DNA from: Actinomadura hibisca NBRC 15177
Lineage (GTDB): Bacteria > Actinomycetota > Actinomycetes > Streptosporangiales > Streptosporangiaceae
Direction of reading: 5' to 3'
Length of the DNA: 64,000 bases
Assembly: GCF_001552635.1 (NCBI RefSeq)
Contig: NZ_BCRO01000001.1
Coordinates: 62,001 to 126,000 of the forward strand
Shown here: positions 43,995 through 52,394 of the stretch, piece after piece
How positions within the stretch are numbered: the first letter of the stretch is position 1
How the letters are laid out: every line of letters begins with the position of its first letter
Made by a program: the position numbers and the translations under genes
The notes under the pieces: generated by a model
What the model was told of the DNA's origin: nothing
Databases searched by the model: none
The model's input: the letters and a program-made list of their open reading frames with translations, nothing else

Positions 43995-46055
43995 TCAGTC
44001 CTCCGGCGCGGCCGCCACCTCCACACGGGTGTCGTGGAAGACCGGGCCGCCGCCCATGTCGGTGTCGCGCTCGTCCACGACGGCGTTGACGTTCGCGCCG
44101 CCCGCGAACTTGGCCCAGTGCCCCTTCGTGGTCGCCGCCACGCCCGGCCGCACCACGTCGCTGATCTCCAGCACGCCTTCGAACGCGCCCCGGTCGTTGT
44201 GGGCGCGCACCCGCTGCCCGTCGGCCAGGCCGCGCGCGGCCGCGTCGTCGGGATGCAGCCGCAACACCGGCCCGCCCGACCTGCGGCGCAGCTCGGGGTT
44301 GCTGCCGAACACGGTGTTGAGGAAGTGGTGCGAGGCCGCCGAGATCAGGGCCAGCGGGTAGCGCGCGGCCCGCTCGGGATCGGCGACCTCGGCGGGCGGG
44401 ATGTAGCCGGGCAGCGGGTCGTGGCCCTCGCGCGCGGCGCGCTCCGACCAGAACTCCAGCCGTCCCGAGGGCGTGGGGAACCGCTCGGCATACGGCAGGA
44501 ACGGGTCGGGCACCGCGAGCCGCACGAACCCCTCCTTGCGCAGCCGGTCCAGGGTGATGCCCGCCAGCCAGGGGTCGGGGGAGTTCAGCGCCTGTTCGGC
44601 GAGGCTCTCGTCGGAGTCGTACAGCGCGGGTTCGGTCAGGCCCATGCGCCGCGCGAGCCGCCGGAAGGTCTCGGTGGCGGGCAGGCACTCGCCGGGCGGC
44701 GCGACGGCGGGCTCGTTCCAGGCCAAGTACAAATGGCCGTAGCCGTCGTGGAGGTCGGCGTGCTCGTGCTGCTTGGTGGCGGGCAGCACGATGTCGGCGT
44801 AGTCGGTGGTGTCGGTCGGGAACTGCTCGACCACCACCGTGAACAGGTCCTCGCGCGCCAGGCCGCGCCGCACCTTGTTCTGGTGGGGCGTGCTGCCGAC
44901 TGGGTTGGCGGCCAGCACGAACAGCGCCTTGACCGGCGGGCCGTCGATGTCCAGCAGCCCTTCGCCGAGGCGGCTCATCGACAACGTCCGCACCGGCGCG
45001 GTGCGCAGGTCGTCGCGGTAGAGCGCGGCGCGGTTCAGCCTCATGTGCTGCGAGGTGGACCCGGCCACGCCGCCGCCCAGCCGCGCCCAGTCGCCGGTGA
45101 CGGCGGGGATGCAGGCCAGCGTGCGCAGCGTCGTGCCGCCGCCCGCGTTGCGCTGGAGGCCCTGCGTGGCGCGGATGGCGGTCGGCCGGGTGCGCGCGAT
45201 CCGCTCGCCGAGCGCCACGATCCGCTCGGCGGGGACGCCGGTGATCTCGGCGGCGCGGGCGGGCGGGAACTCCGCTATGCGCTCGGCGAACTCCGCCCAG
45301 CCGAGGGTGTGGTCGCGCAGGAAGTCCTCGTCCTGCGCGCCCAGGCCGACGATCACGTGCAGCAGGCCGAGCGCCAGCGCCGCGTCGGTGCCCGGCAGCG
45401 GGGCCAGGTGCTCGTCGGCCTGCTGGGCGGTCCGGGTGCGCACCGGGTCGATCGCCACCACGTGCGCGCCGTCCTTGCGGGCGGCCTGCACGAACTTCCA
45501 CACGTGGTGCCCGCTGGTGAGGGGGTTGGTGCCCCACAGCAGGATCAGCTTGGCGTGCGCGAGGTCCTCGGGGTCCATGCCCGCCGCCGACCCGACCGTG
45601 TAGCTCAGCCCGGCGTTGCCCGCCGAGGAGCAGATGTTGGCGTCGTGCCCGGAGGCCCCCAGCACGTTGAAGAAACGGCGGCCGGGCTGCCCCTCCTGGC
45701 CCTGGAGGTAACCGAGCGTCCCGGTGCCCCAGTACGGCCAGATCGCCTCGCCGCCGTGCTCGGCGACCACACCGTCCAGCCGCGTGGCGATCTCGTCCAG
45801 CGCCTCGTCCCAGGTGATGCGCTCGAACCGGCCCTCGCCCTTCGCGCCGACCCGGCGCATCGGGTACCGGATGCGGTCGTCCTGCGCCGAGTGCTCCAGC
45901 CACCGGTTGACCTTGGTGCACAGCGCGCCGCGCGTGTAGGGGTGGTCGGGGTTGCCGCGCAGGCCGACCGCCTGGCCGTCCTTGACGGAGACGACCCACG
46001 AGCAGCCGTCGGGGCAGTCCAGCGGGCAGGCGCCCAGGACCTTCAGCTCGGTCAC
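43995..46055 (-). CDS. Molybdopterin-dependent oxidoreductase (FdhH/nitrate reductase-like)
   Basis: The 686-residue protein begins with the 4Fe-4S motif CPLDCPDGCSWVVSV plus a fourth cysteine in TRGALCTKVNRWLEH. Molybdopterin-binding blocks include YWGTGTLGYLQGQEG, LLWGTNPLTSGHHVWKFVQ, VAIDPVRTRTAQQADEHLA and TATKQHEHADLHDG-like text, and the C-terminal domain has VLRLHPDDAAARGLADGQRV. No selenocysteine or dedicated electron-transfer subunit is encoded next to it. Its GTG start overlaps the upstream small gene by four bases. It resembles the soluble actinobacterial group of unknown substrate. Confidence 0.9.
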   Translation of the reverse strand: MTELKVLGACPLDCPDGCSWVVSVKDGQAVGLRGNPDHPYTRGALCTKVNRWLEHSAQDDRIRYPMRRVGAKGEGRFERITWDEALDEIATRLDGVVAEHGGEAIWPYWGTGTLGYLQGQEGQPGRRFFNVLGASGHDANICSSAGNAGLSYTVGSAAGMDPEDLAHAKLILLWGTNPLTSGHHVWKFVQAARKDGAHVVAIDPVRTRTAQQADEHLAPLPGTDAALALGLLHVIVGLGAQDEDFLRDHTLGWAEFAERIAEFPPARAAEITGVPAERIVALGERIARTRPTAIRATQGLQRNAGGGTTLRTLACIPAVTGDWARLGGGVAGSTSQHMRLNRAALYRDDLRTAPVRTLSMSRLGEGLLDIDGPPVKALFVLAANPVGSTPHQNKVRRGLAREDLFTVVVEQFPTDTTDYADIVLPATKQHEHADLHDGYGHLYLAWNEPAVAPPGECLPATETFRRLARRMGLTEPALYDSDESLAEQALNSPDPWLAGITLDRLRKEGFVRLAVPDPFLPYAERFPTPSGRLEFWSERAAREGHDPLPGYIPPAEVADPERAARYPLALISAASHHFLNTVFGSNPELRRRSGGPVLRLHPDDAAARGLADGQRVRAHNDRGAFEGVLEISDVVRPGVAATTKGHWAKFAGGANVNAVVDERDTDMGGGPVFHDTRVEVAAAPED

Positions 46056-46543
46056 AGGTCCGCCTCCAGCCGGTCGTCGAGGTAGGCCGCCACGTCCGGG
46101 CTCTCCGGCCGCGTCAGCACGTGCCGCAGCCAGGCGCGCCGCTCGTGGTCGTGCACGGCGCCTTCCCAGACGCAGAACACCGCCGGGGTGGGATGCGGCG
46201 CGAACGCGCCCGGATCGTCCAGCGGCGCGGAGTACAGGCGCTGGTGCAGCTCGTTCTCCCCGGCCCACCAGTCGAAGAGGGCGAAGCAGTAGTCGCCGCC
46301 CCGGTGGACGACCACGAAGCCGAGCCCGTAACGGTCGGGATCGGGACCGCCGTCCAGCACGGCGGGGGAGGGGAACACCTCCAGGGCCAGCCTCAGCGCG
46401 GCCTCGACCGCCTCCGCCGGGGGCCGCTCGCCCTCGGAGGTGATCCCGTACACCTTGAGCCGCCACCCGGCGCTCTCGTGGAGCGCCAGGAACCGGATCG
46501 GGCGGGGGCGATGGGGACCCCGGACCGGGACGAGCCGCGACAT
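46052..46543 (-). CDS. Protein of unknown function coupled to molybdopterin oxidoreductase
   Basis: The 163-residue protein starts after GGAGG and ends in a TGA that overlaps the GTG of the molybdoenzyme gene (GTGA), so the two are translationally coupled. No motif is recognised. Visible stretches are FLALHESAGWRLKVYGITSE, GLGFVVVHRGGDYCFALFDW (Trp- and aromatic-rich) and AVFCVWEGAVHDHERRAWLR. There is no signal peptide or membrane segment. An accessory or chaperone role for the oxidoreductase is possible from context only. Confidence 0.7.
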   Translation of the reverse strand: MSRLVPVRGPHRPRPIRFLALHESAGWRLKVYGITSEGERPPAEAVEAALRLALEVFPSPAVLDGGPDPDRYGLGFVVVHRGGDYCFALFDWWAGENELHQRLYSAPLDDPGAFAPHPTPAVFCVWEGAVHDHERRAWLRHVLTRPESPDVAAYLDDRLEADL

Positions 46544-46703
46544 GACGCCTCCGAGCCTTCCGAACGGGCGAAAGCCCCAGTCTGAGGCATAGCCTCATGA
46601 GTGTCACCCTGAGACGCACATTACGTCGCTGGTGGGACCACCCCCGCGCGCCCCGCCCACTACCCTTGCGGAGGCCGAGAAGCGACGAGGGGGAGGACCA
46701 CCG

Positions 46704-47429
46704 ATGGGCGAGGCGTTCGAGCCGGAGTTCCGCAACGATGTGACGGTCGAGCTGATCAAGTCGGCGGCCTCCGACGCCGACGTGTTGTGGGCGGCCCGGG
46801 TCTCCACCAAGGGGGAGAGCTCGCTCGCCGAGGTCGAGGCCGACCCCGAGCGCTCCAAGGGCCTGATCAACTACCTGATGCGGGACCGGCACGGCACCCC
46901 GTTCGAGCACTCCTCGATGACCTTCTACGTGCAGGCCCCGATCTTCGTGTTCCGCGAGTTCATGCGGCACCGCACCTTTTCCTACAACGAGGAGAGCGGC
47001 CGTTACCGCAGGCTGGAGCCGGTCTTCTACGTCCCCGGCCCCGAACGCAGGCTGGTGCAGGAGGGCCGTCCGGGCAAGTACGTGTTCGTGGAGGGCACGC
47101 CCGAGCAGCACAAGCTGGTCACCGAGGCGACCAAGGACAGCTGCCGCCGGGCGTACGCCGCCTACACCGAGATGCTGGAGGCGGGCGTCGCCCGCGAGGT
47201 CGCGCGCGGTGTGCTGCCGGTGGCGCTGTACTCGTCGATGTACGCGACCTGCAACGCGCGGGCGCTGATGAACTTCCTGTCGCTGCGGACCAAGCGCGAG
47301 GACTCGACGTTCCCCTCGTTCCCGCAGCGCGAGATCGAGATGGTCGCGGAGCGGATGGAGGAGCAGTGGGCGGCGCTGATGCCGCTGACCCACGCGGCCT
47401 TCGAGGCGAACGGCCGCGTCTGCCCGTAG
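46704..47429 (+). CDS. thyX: Flavin-dependent thymidylate synthase
   Basis: The ATG at 46704 follows GGGGGAGGA; an upstream ATG would add a Pro-rich leader. The 241-residue protein carries the ThyX signature FREFMRHRTFSYNEESGRYR (RHRX7S) and the later LRTKREDSTFPSFPQREIEM. It methylates dUMP using methylenetetrahydrofolate and FADH2. Length and C-terminus are normal for actinobacterial ThyX. It stands as a single gene, convergent with the frameshifted SDR. Confidence 0.97.
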   Translation: MGEAFEPEFRNDVTVELIKSAASDADVLWAARVSTKGESSLAEVEADPERSKGLINYLMRDRHGTPFEHSSMTFYVQAPIFVFREFMRHRTFSYNEESGRYRRLEPVFYVPGPERRLVQEGRPGKYVFVEGTPEQHKLVTEATKDSCRRAYAAYTEMLEAGVAREVARGVLPVALYSSMYATCNARALMNFLSLRTKREDSTFPSFPQREIEMVAERMEEQWAALMPLTHAAFEANGRVCP

Positions 47430-47436
47430 GGCCGCG

Positions 47437-48200
47437 TCAGAACAGGCGGGCGGCGCTCGGGTGGTCTTGGGCGCCGTCCACCGGGACGTTCGCGCCGTTG
47501 ATGCCGCTTGCCCTCGGCGACAGCAGGAAGCAGGCGGTGTCGGCGACCTCGTCCACCGTCACCAGGCGGCCTGCGGGGAAGTCCTCGCGCTCGAACGCGG
47601 CGAAGCGCTCGGGGTTTGCGGCGCGGAACCGATCCCAGCCGCCGCCCTCGAACAGCACCGAGCCGGGGCTGAGCGCATTAACCCGGACACCCCGATCCGC
47701 CAGCTCCTGGGCCAAGACAGCGGCCAAGTGAATCTCGGCGGCCTTGGCGGCGGCGTAGGAGGACTTCGGGCCGGCCTTCCAGCCGGTGATCGAGGAGATG
47801 ATGAGCACGCTGCCGCCGGCCGGCAGATGGGGAACCGCACAACGCACCGCGTGCGCGGCGTGCAGCACATTCACCTCGAAGGTATGGGCCCAGTCCCGCG
47901 GGGTGGACTCCAGCAGCCCGCCACCAGCCGACCCGCCCGCATTGGCCACCAACAGATCCAGGCCGCCGAGCCGCTCGGCGCTCTCATCGACCGCCCGCCC
48001 GAGCGCATCGGGGTCGGTGACGTCGGCGACCACACCAAAGCCGCCCAGCTCACGGGCCGCCTCCGCCAGCCGGGCCTGATCGCGGGCGCAGATCGCGACC
48101 GACGCGCGCCCTCGGCCACCAGACCGCGCGCGATGGCGAGGCCGATCCCCGCGCTACCGCCGGTGACCAGCGCTTTCTTGCCCGCCAACCCCAGATCCAT
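47437..48200 (-). pseudogene. SDR family oxidoreductase with a -1 frameshift
   Basis: An SDR is split over two frames. The first encodes MDLGLAGKKALVTGGSAGIG (Rossmann TGxxxGIG) to AEGAR, and the second continues with VVADVTDPDALGRAVDES, LDLLVANAGG, SVLIISSITGWKAG, SSYAAAKAAEI (YxxxK) and NPGS-like LSPGS. Conceptual insertion of one base in GCGCGTCGGTCGCG at about 48100-48110 restores a continuous protein, with SVAICARDQARLAEAARELG bridging the gap. All catalytic residues are present. It is either a recent pseudogene or a sequencing/assembly error in a GC-rich run. Confidence 0.85.
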
Positions 48201-48267
48201 GGCCAGATCATCGCAGACCCGATAGGGGTCTGGGCTTCTGGACGGCGCTGGGCCAGGGTAGGGAGGC

Positions 48268-48993
48268 ATGGCCGACATCACGATCTCCGCCGGTTCCTGG
48301 GAACTGCCCGCCTACCTCGCCGTGCCCGAGGGGGAGGGGCCGTGGCCCGCCGTCGTCATCATCTTCGAGGCGTTCGGCGCCAACGCCGACATGCGAGCCC
48401 AAGCTGACCGGTTTGCCCAAGAGGGCTACCTAGCGGTGCTGCCCGACCTCTATCAAGGCGCACCCTGGTACCGCTGCGTGCGCAAGGCGGTGCGCGACCT
48501 GCTGGCGCGGCGGGGCCCGAGCTTCGCGCACATCGAGGCGGCCCGCGCGTGGGTCGCGGGGCGCGAGGACTGCACGGGCCGCGTGGGCGTGGTGGGCTTC
48601 TGCCTGGGCGGCGGGTTCGCGCTGGTGGCGGCGGCGCAGCAGGACTTCCAGGCGGCCTCGGTCAACTACGGCATCCTGCCGCGCCACGCCGAACGGGTGC
48701 TGGAGGGCGCGTGCCCGATCGTGGCGAGCTACGGCGGCCGCGACCGGACCCTGCCCGGGGCGGCCCGACGTCTGGAGCACACGCTGACGGTGCTGGACGT
48801 GCCGCATGACGTGAAGGAGTACCCCGAGGCGGGGCACAGCTTCCTGACGGGGACGTCGGTGCCCTGGCCGCTCAGCGTGGTCGCCAAGGTGACCTTCGGG
48901 ATCGGCAAGGGCGTAGAGAATGCGGCCGACGGCTGGGAGCGCATCTTCACGTTCTTCGGCGAGCACCTAGCGGCTAAAAAATCTACAACGTAA
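48268..48993 (+). CDS. Dienelactone hydrolase family protein
   Basis: The 241-residue alpha/beta hydrolase shows the nucleophile elbow VGVVGFCLGGGFALVAAA with cysteine as nucleophile, as in carboxymethylenebutenolidase, the aspartate in ASYGGRDRTLPGA and the histidine in EYPEAGHSFLTGT. It would open lactones such as dienelactone in chlorocatechol-type pathways; no other pathway genes are nearby. A 6-bp inverted repeat (AGACCC/GGGTCT, 48215-48231) lies upstream and may be an operator. Its 5' region overlaps the SDR promoter area. Confidence 0.9.
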   Translation: MADITISAGSWELPAYLAVPEGEGPWPAVVIIFEAFGANADMRAQADRFAQEGYLAVLPDLYQGAPWYRCVRKAVRDLLARRGPSFAHIEAARAWVAGREDCTGRVGVVGFCLGGGFALVAAAQQDFQAASVNYGILPRHAERVLEGACPIVASYGGRDRTLPGAARRLEHTLTVLDVPHDVKEYPEAGHSFLTGTSVPWPLSVVAKVTFGIGKGVENAADGWERIFTFFGEHLAAKKSTT

Positions 48994-48999
48994 AGGTGC

Positions 49000-49284
49000 T
49001 CACCCTCCAGAAACCGCCGGAAGAATATGCACCTCACCCCCATCAACGAGGGGAGTGGCCAGCAGCGCAAGATCGCGGACGTTATCAGCACCAACGAACA
49101 CGTTGACGTGCTGACGCAGGACGCCGCGCTCATCCCGGACCCGCCGCTCCACAGCGGGCAACTCCGTAGCCAACACATCCAGCAGATCACCGACCGTGCT
49201 CCCGGCGGCGACCTCGACGGGCACCGCACCACGCGCACCCGCCGCCTCGCGCAGCGCCCCAGGCAGCCGGACGGTGACGTTCAC
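49000..49284 (-). CDS. MoaD/ThiS family sulfur-carrier-like protein
   Basis: The 94-residue product has a ubiquitin-like fold pattern (NVTVRLPGALREAAGARGAV, TVGDLLDVLATELPAVERRV, QHVNVFVGADNVRDL) and ends in VSGG, the diglycine tail that is thiocarboxylated in MoaD/ThiS proteins. Its GTG start overlaps the stop of the BNR-propeller gene by four bases (GTGA). No MoaE, ThiF or cysteine desulfurase is adjacent, so the recipient pathway is unknown. The coupling with a propeller protein is repeatedly seen in actinobacteria as far as I recall. Confidence 0.87.
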   Translation of the reverse strand: MNVTVRLPGALREAAGARGAVPVEVAAGSTVGDLLDVLATELPAVERRVRDERGVLRQHVNVFVGADNVRDLALLATPLVDGGEVHILPAVSGG

Positions 49285-50375
49285 ACCACCACCGCCCGCA
49301 CGCACAGAACATCCGGGAGGTGCCGGACGACCTCGGTCCACGACTCGCCCTCGTCGCGGCTGGCGTAGACGCAGCCGTCGCGGGTGCCGAAGTAGATCCC
49401 GGCGGGGTCGGCGGCGTCGGTGCAGAACGCGTCGCGGAGGACGGTGGCGTAGCAGGGCTCGTCGGGCAGGCCCGTGGTGAGGGGCCGCCAGGTGCCGCCC
49501 GCATCATCAGAACGGCACACCTGGTAGCGGTGCCCGGCGGGGGTGCGGTCGGCGTCGGCGTGCAGCGGGAGCACGTAGACGGTGTCGGGCCGGTGCGGGT
49601 GCACGGCGATGGGGAAGCCGAAGTCGGCGGGCAGCCCGGCGTCGATGCGGGTCCAGGTGGCCGCGTCGTCGTCGCTGCGGTAGACGCCGCCGTGGTGCTG
49701 GAGGAAGAGCCGCTCGGGCCGGTCGGGGTGCAGGCCGACCTTGTGGACGCACTGGCCGAACTCGGGGTAGGGGTCCTCGGGCAGGAAGTCGGCCTGGATG
49801 CCCTGGTTACGGGCCTGCCAGGTCGCGCCGCCGTCGGTGCTGCGGTAGACGCCACCGGTGGAGATGGCGACGGTCAGGACGTCCGGGTCGCTGGGATGGG
49901 GCAGGATCGTGTGCAGGCAGAGCCCACCCCCACCCGGGTGCCACAGCGGCCGGTGCGGATGCTCCCAGAGCCCTTCGACCAGCGCGAAGGAACGCCCGCC
50001 GTCCTCGGAACGGAACAAGGCGGCAGGCTCGACGCCCGCATACACCACACCCGGCTCCGTGGGCGAGAACGCGAGCTGCCAGATCCCAGCGAGCGAAACA
50101 TCAGCCGAAGCGGGAAACGCGATCGGCGCATCCTCAGCATCCTTGGCGGGCTCACTCCAGGTGCGACCCCCATCGGTCGACTCGACCAGCGACACACCCC
50201 AGAAGGGACTGTCGACCGCGGCCAGGGTGCGACCCCCGGCGGGATCAGCAGCGACGGCGGTAACGGAGGTGGAGGTGAAGGCGAGCGGATCGATCTCCCA
50301 CTCGGCACGCCCCCGCCGACTGCGAGCGGTGACGAGCCCCTTGCGGGTACCGATGACGAGCACCACGTCGTGCAT
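49281..50375 (-). CDS. BNR/Asp-box beta-propeller protein
   Basis: The 364-residue protein has at least six Asp-box motifs spaced about 50 residues apart: STDGGRTWSEP, SEDGGRSFALVEG, STDGGATWQARN, SDDDAATWTRIDAG, SDDAGGTWRPLTTG and SRDEGESWTEVVRH. It resembles exo-sialidase/photosystem-stability-type propellers, but has no signal peptide and no sialidase Arg triad or FRIP motif that I can identify. It is translationally coupled to the MoaD-like gene. Role unknown; enzyme assembly or binding platform are guesses. Confidence 0.85.
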   Translation of the reverse strand: MHDVVLVIGTRKGLVTARSRRGRAEWEIDPLAFTSTSVTAVAADPAGGRTLAAVDSPFWGVSLVESTDGGRTWSEPAKDAEDAPIAFPASADVSLAGIWQLAFSPTEPGVVYAGVEPAALFRSEDGGRSFALVEGLWEHPHRPLWHPGGGGLCLHTILPHPSDPDVLTVAISTGGVYRSTDGGATWQARNQGIQADFLPEDPYPEFGQCVHKVGLHPDRPERLFLQHHGGVYRSDDDAATWTRIDAGLPADFGFPIAVHPHRPDTVYVLPLHADADRTPAGHRYQVCRSDDAGGTWRPLTTGLPDEPCYATVLRDAFCTDAADPAGIYFGTRDGCVYASRDEGESWTEVVRHLPDVLCVRAVVV

Positions 50376-50738
50376 GACGTCTCCCAGGTGAGAAGGGTGT
50401 CCCCTCCGTCATGCTCGCACAAGTGTTCGGACGCCGCCCAGAAAACGCAGCGAACACACCGTCAACAATTCAACACGTTCAGTGCCCAGGCGACGCGACG
50501 GTCCTCGGAGCCGTGCACGCCGACCGCCACTGCGATCTGCAAGGTTGCGTGGCCTAGGTCGATCGCGCCTCTAGGGCTGCGGCACTGACGGGCACCGGCA
50601 AAGTTGCCGGTCACTGAGCCTGGGGAGAGGGTGGTGGGGTGACGACGGCACGGCCGACACCCGCCTTGCGGAAAGAGCCATGATGATCAATCACCCTTCG
50701 CTACGCTGGGCATCCTTTGCCATACAGGGGGTGATCGT
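50376..50738. other. Intergenic stretch without a supported gene; gene remnant possible
   Basis: No convincing gene is present. A 50-codon frame on the minus strand (50614-50462) with a GTG start reads AIDLGHATLQIAVAVGVHGS and RRVAWALNVLNC near its end, looks protein-like in wording but is unrecognised and lacks a ribosome site, so it may be a decayed 3' fragment. Rightward promoter elements for the next operon are expected near 50700-50735. Confidence 0.4.
50594..50611. repeat. 18-bp near-perfect palindrome
   Basis: ACCGGCAA and TTGCCGGT form 8-bp arms around AG. It stands in a gene-poor stretch at the left border of the accessory-looking region and could be an operator or a transposon-end remnant. 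Confidence 0.5.
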
Positions 50739-51152
50739 TTGCCTGAGCTGGATTACATGGTGCTGGCTGACTATGTGCGCATCGACAACGGGATAGCCCA
50801 CATCATCGGAGCGAACTTCGACACGATTTATGCCTCTCAGCTGCCGAGTGCCCGTACCGTGCATGCCGCGTTGCGTTTCGTGGCCAGTCGTGACGACGTT
50901 CCCGGCGCCAGCCATGCCTTGCAGTTGATCATCAGCTCTGAGGACCGCCAGATTGGTTCCCTCACCGGAACAGTGGTGATACCGGACCGCAGTCCCGGCA
51001 CCCCCGTCCACTGGCGGACCGGATTGTTCATCGACATGCAGATCCCCCTTCTGATGACTACCTACGGTGACTACGCCATCGATCTGGTCCTCAACGGGGA
51101 ACAGCTCAAGAGCGTAGATTTGCGCGTTGTGCCTGGTCGGCCGGAGGTATAG
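50739..51152 (+). CDS. DUF6941-like protein, first gene of three-gene cassette
   Basis: The TTG start is supported by AGGGGGTGA directly upstream. The 137-residue protein begins PELDYMVLADYVRIDNGIAH and has ARTVHAALRFVASRDDVP and HWRTGLFIDMQIPLLMTTYG, which resemble the family I recall as DUF6941 (number from memory). It is predicted all-beta with no signal peptide. Its codon use is less GC3-biased than the flanking genes, suggesting transfer. Two bases separate it from the DUF4258 gene. Confidence 0.7.
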   Translation: MPELDYMVLADYVRIDNGIAHIIGANFDTIYASQLPSARTVHAALRFVASRDDVPGASHALQLIISSEDRQIGSLTGTVVIPDRSPGTPVHWRTGLFIDMQIPLLMTTYGDYAIDLVLNGEQLKSVDLRVVPGRPEV

Positions 51153-51154
51153 CG

Positions 51155-51379
51155 ATGGGGGAAGCTATCCTGACAGGGCACGCCCTGCAACGCCTGGAAC
51201 AGCGCGGCATTACCGAGGAGGACGTTCGTCAAGCCCTCCGCCGTCGCTCGGGGGATCCTCGGGCGACACACACCGGGTGCACTTGGGTCTTTGGGTATGC
51301 CACCGGGGGACGCATACTGAAAGTACTCCTGGCGCACGACAACGAGACCGTGGTCACCGCAGCGTGGCCGGACGAGTAG
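51155..51379 (+). CDS. DUF4258 domain protein (putative toxin-like)
   Basis: The 74-residue protein reads ILTGHALQRLEQRGITEEDV, RQALRR, then WVFGYATGGRILKVLLAHDN and ETVVTAAWPDE, the DUF4258 pattern (conserved H, R and the C-terminal VVTAxW). DUF4258 folds resemble RelE/BrnT-type toxins and colicin-like nucleases. The ATG is four bases after the upstream stop, and a DUF2283 gene follows, a frequent partner. Confidence 0.82.
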   Translation: MGEAILTGHALQRLEQRGITEEDVRQALRRRSGDPRATHTGCTWVFGYATGGRILKVLLAHDNETVVTAAWPDE

Positions 51380-51396
51380 AAAGGAGGGTGGCAGCG

Positions 51397-51675
51397 ATGA
51401 AGATCGACTACGACTTTGACGCGAATGCCCTGTACATCACTCTGTCCGATGCCCCCACGGCTCGGACTGTCGAGATCGATCCGGAAACCATGGTCGACCT
51501 CGACGCCGCAGGCAAGCCCGTCGGGATCGAAGTGATCGCGCCGAACGTCGGGTGGCCGTTGTCCCGGATCATCGCCGAGTACGACATCAGCCAGGAGGAC
51601 GCCGCGCGTCTTCGCGCTTTCAACGTGCCTGCGGTTGGGGTTCACCAAGCGGCTGCCCCTGCGGTCCCTGCCTAG
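51397..51675 (+). CDS. DUF2283 domain protein (putative partner of DUF4258)
   Basis: AAAGGAGGG precedes the ATG, the best ribosome site in the cassette. The 92-residue protein has KIDYDFDANALYITLSDAPT, ARTVEIDPETMVDLDAAGKP and VGIEVIAPN, the DUF2283 beta pattern. The remaining 25 residues after SRIIAEYDISQEDA are Ala/Pro-rich. DUF2283 proteins commonly follow DUF4258 proteins, so this pair is a candidate toxin-antitoxin module; activity is not shown. Confidence 0.85.
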   Translation: MKIDYDFDANALYITLSDAPTARTVEIDPETMVDLDAAGKPVGIEVIAPNVGWPLSRIIAEYDISQEDAARLRAFNVPAVGVHQAAAPAVPA

Positions 51676-51770
51676 CTGCCCCTGCCAACTCCGGAGACGA
51701 AACCAGGCTCTGCCTCGTAGCCTGAAAGGGCGACCAATGAGGAGAGATAGGGTCCAACGCGTCCTCGGCG

Positions 51771-52394
51771 TTAGGCGTCCAGCGGGACGCCGGCGAGTGG
51801 TTCCCACCGGTACAACCGCCCGGCGCGTTCCTGCTTCACAAGGTGCACGGCCCGCACTGCGAAGGGCTGTGGCGGTGGCGGGTCTGCCAGCGTGTCGAGG
51901 ATCGGGGCGGCGGGCCGATCACTGTGGCTGTAGGCCACCGACACGTGCGGTGTCCACTCCGGCTCGTGGCTGAGCTGGTGGGTGGTGACGGTCTTGTCGA
52001 CCGCCTCCCGGATCGCGGCCCGCACTGGGTCGAGCCCGCGGGGTGGACGCACGCCCAGCATCACCGCCTCGCTGTGGAACCACACCTTGCCCAGCTCGAC
52101 TTCGGCCGGAGCCAGAGCCCGCAACCGCTCGGCCGCCGCGCTCGTCATCGCGTCGACCTCGGCGGCAGGGATCTCGTCGGCGAACCCCACGATCTGCGTG
52201 GTCATGTGCAGCCACGGCTCGGGGATCAGGTCCAGACCGGCGATGCCCGCCAGCCGGGCCTGGCAGTCGGCGACCAGGGCGCGGGCCTGCGGCTGGTCGT
52301 CGAGCAGGATGTGCCAGACCAGCAGGCCACGGCCCGGCCGGACGCCGGGCCTCCACCACCAGTGATCGGACATGCGTTCGGGCAACGGGCTCAC
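51771..52394 (-). CDS. 2'-5' RNA ligase / LigT-like phosphoesterase family protein
   Basis: The GTG at 52394 follows a perfect GGAGGT site seven codons before the first ATG. The 207-residue protein has both 2H motifs, PEPWLHMTTQIVGFADE (HxT) and EWTPHVSVAYSHSDRPA (HxS), spaced about 90 residues apart as expected for the two-histidine phosphoesterase fold. Members open or form 2'-5' linkages or cyclic phosphates on RNA or nucleotides. The start GTG overlaps a TGA of an upstream 30-codon fragment lacking a start codon, hinting at a truncated upstream gene. Confidence 0.85.
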   Translation of the reverse strand: MSPLPERMSDHWWWRPGVRPGRGLLVWHILLDDQPQARALVADCQARLAGIAGLDLIPEPWLHMTTQIVGFADEIPAAEVDAMTSAAAERLRALAPAEVELGKVWFHSEAVMLGVRPPRGLDPVRAAIREAVDKTVTTHQLSHEPEWTPHVSVAYSHSDRPAAPILDTLADPPPPQPFAVRAVHLVKQERAGRLYRWEPLAGVPLDA

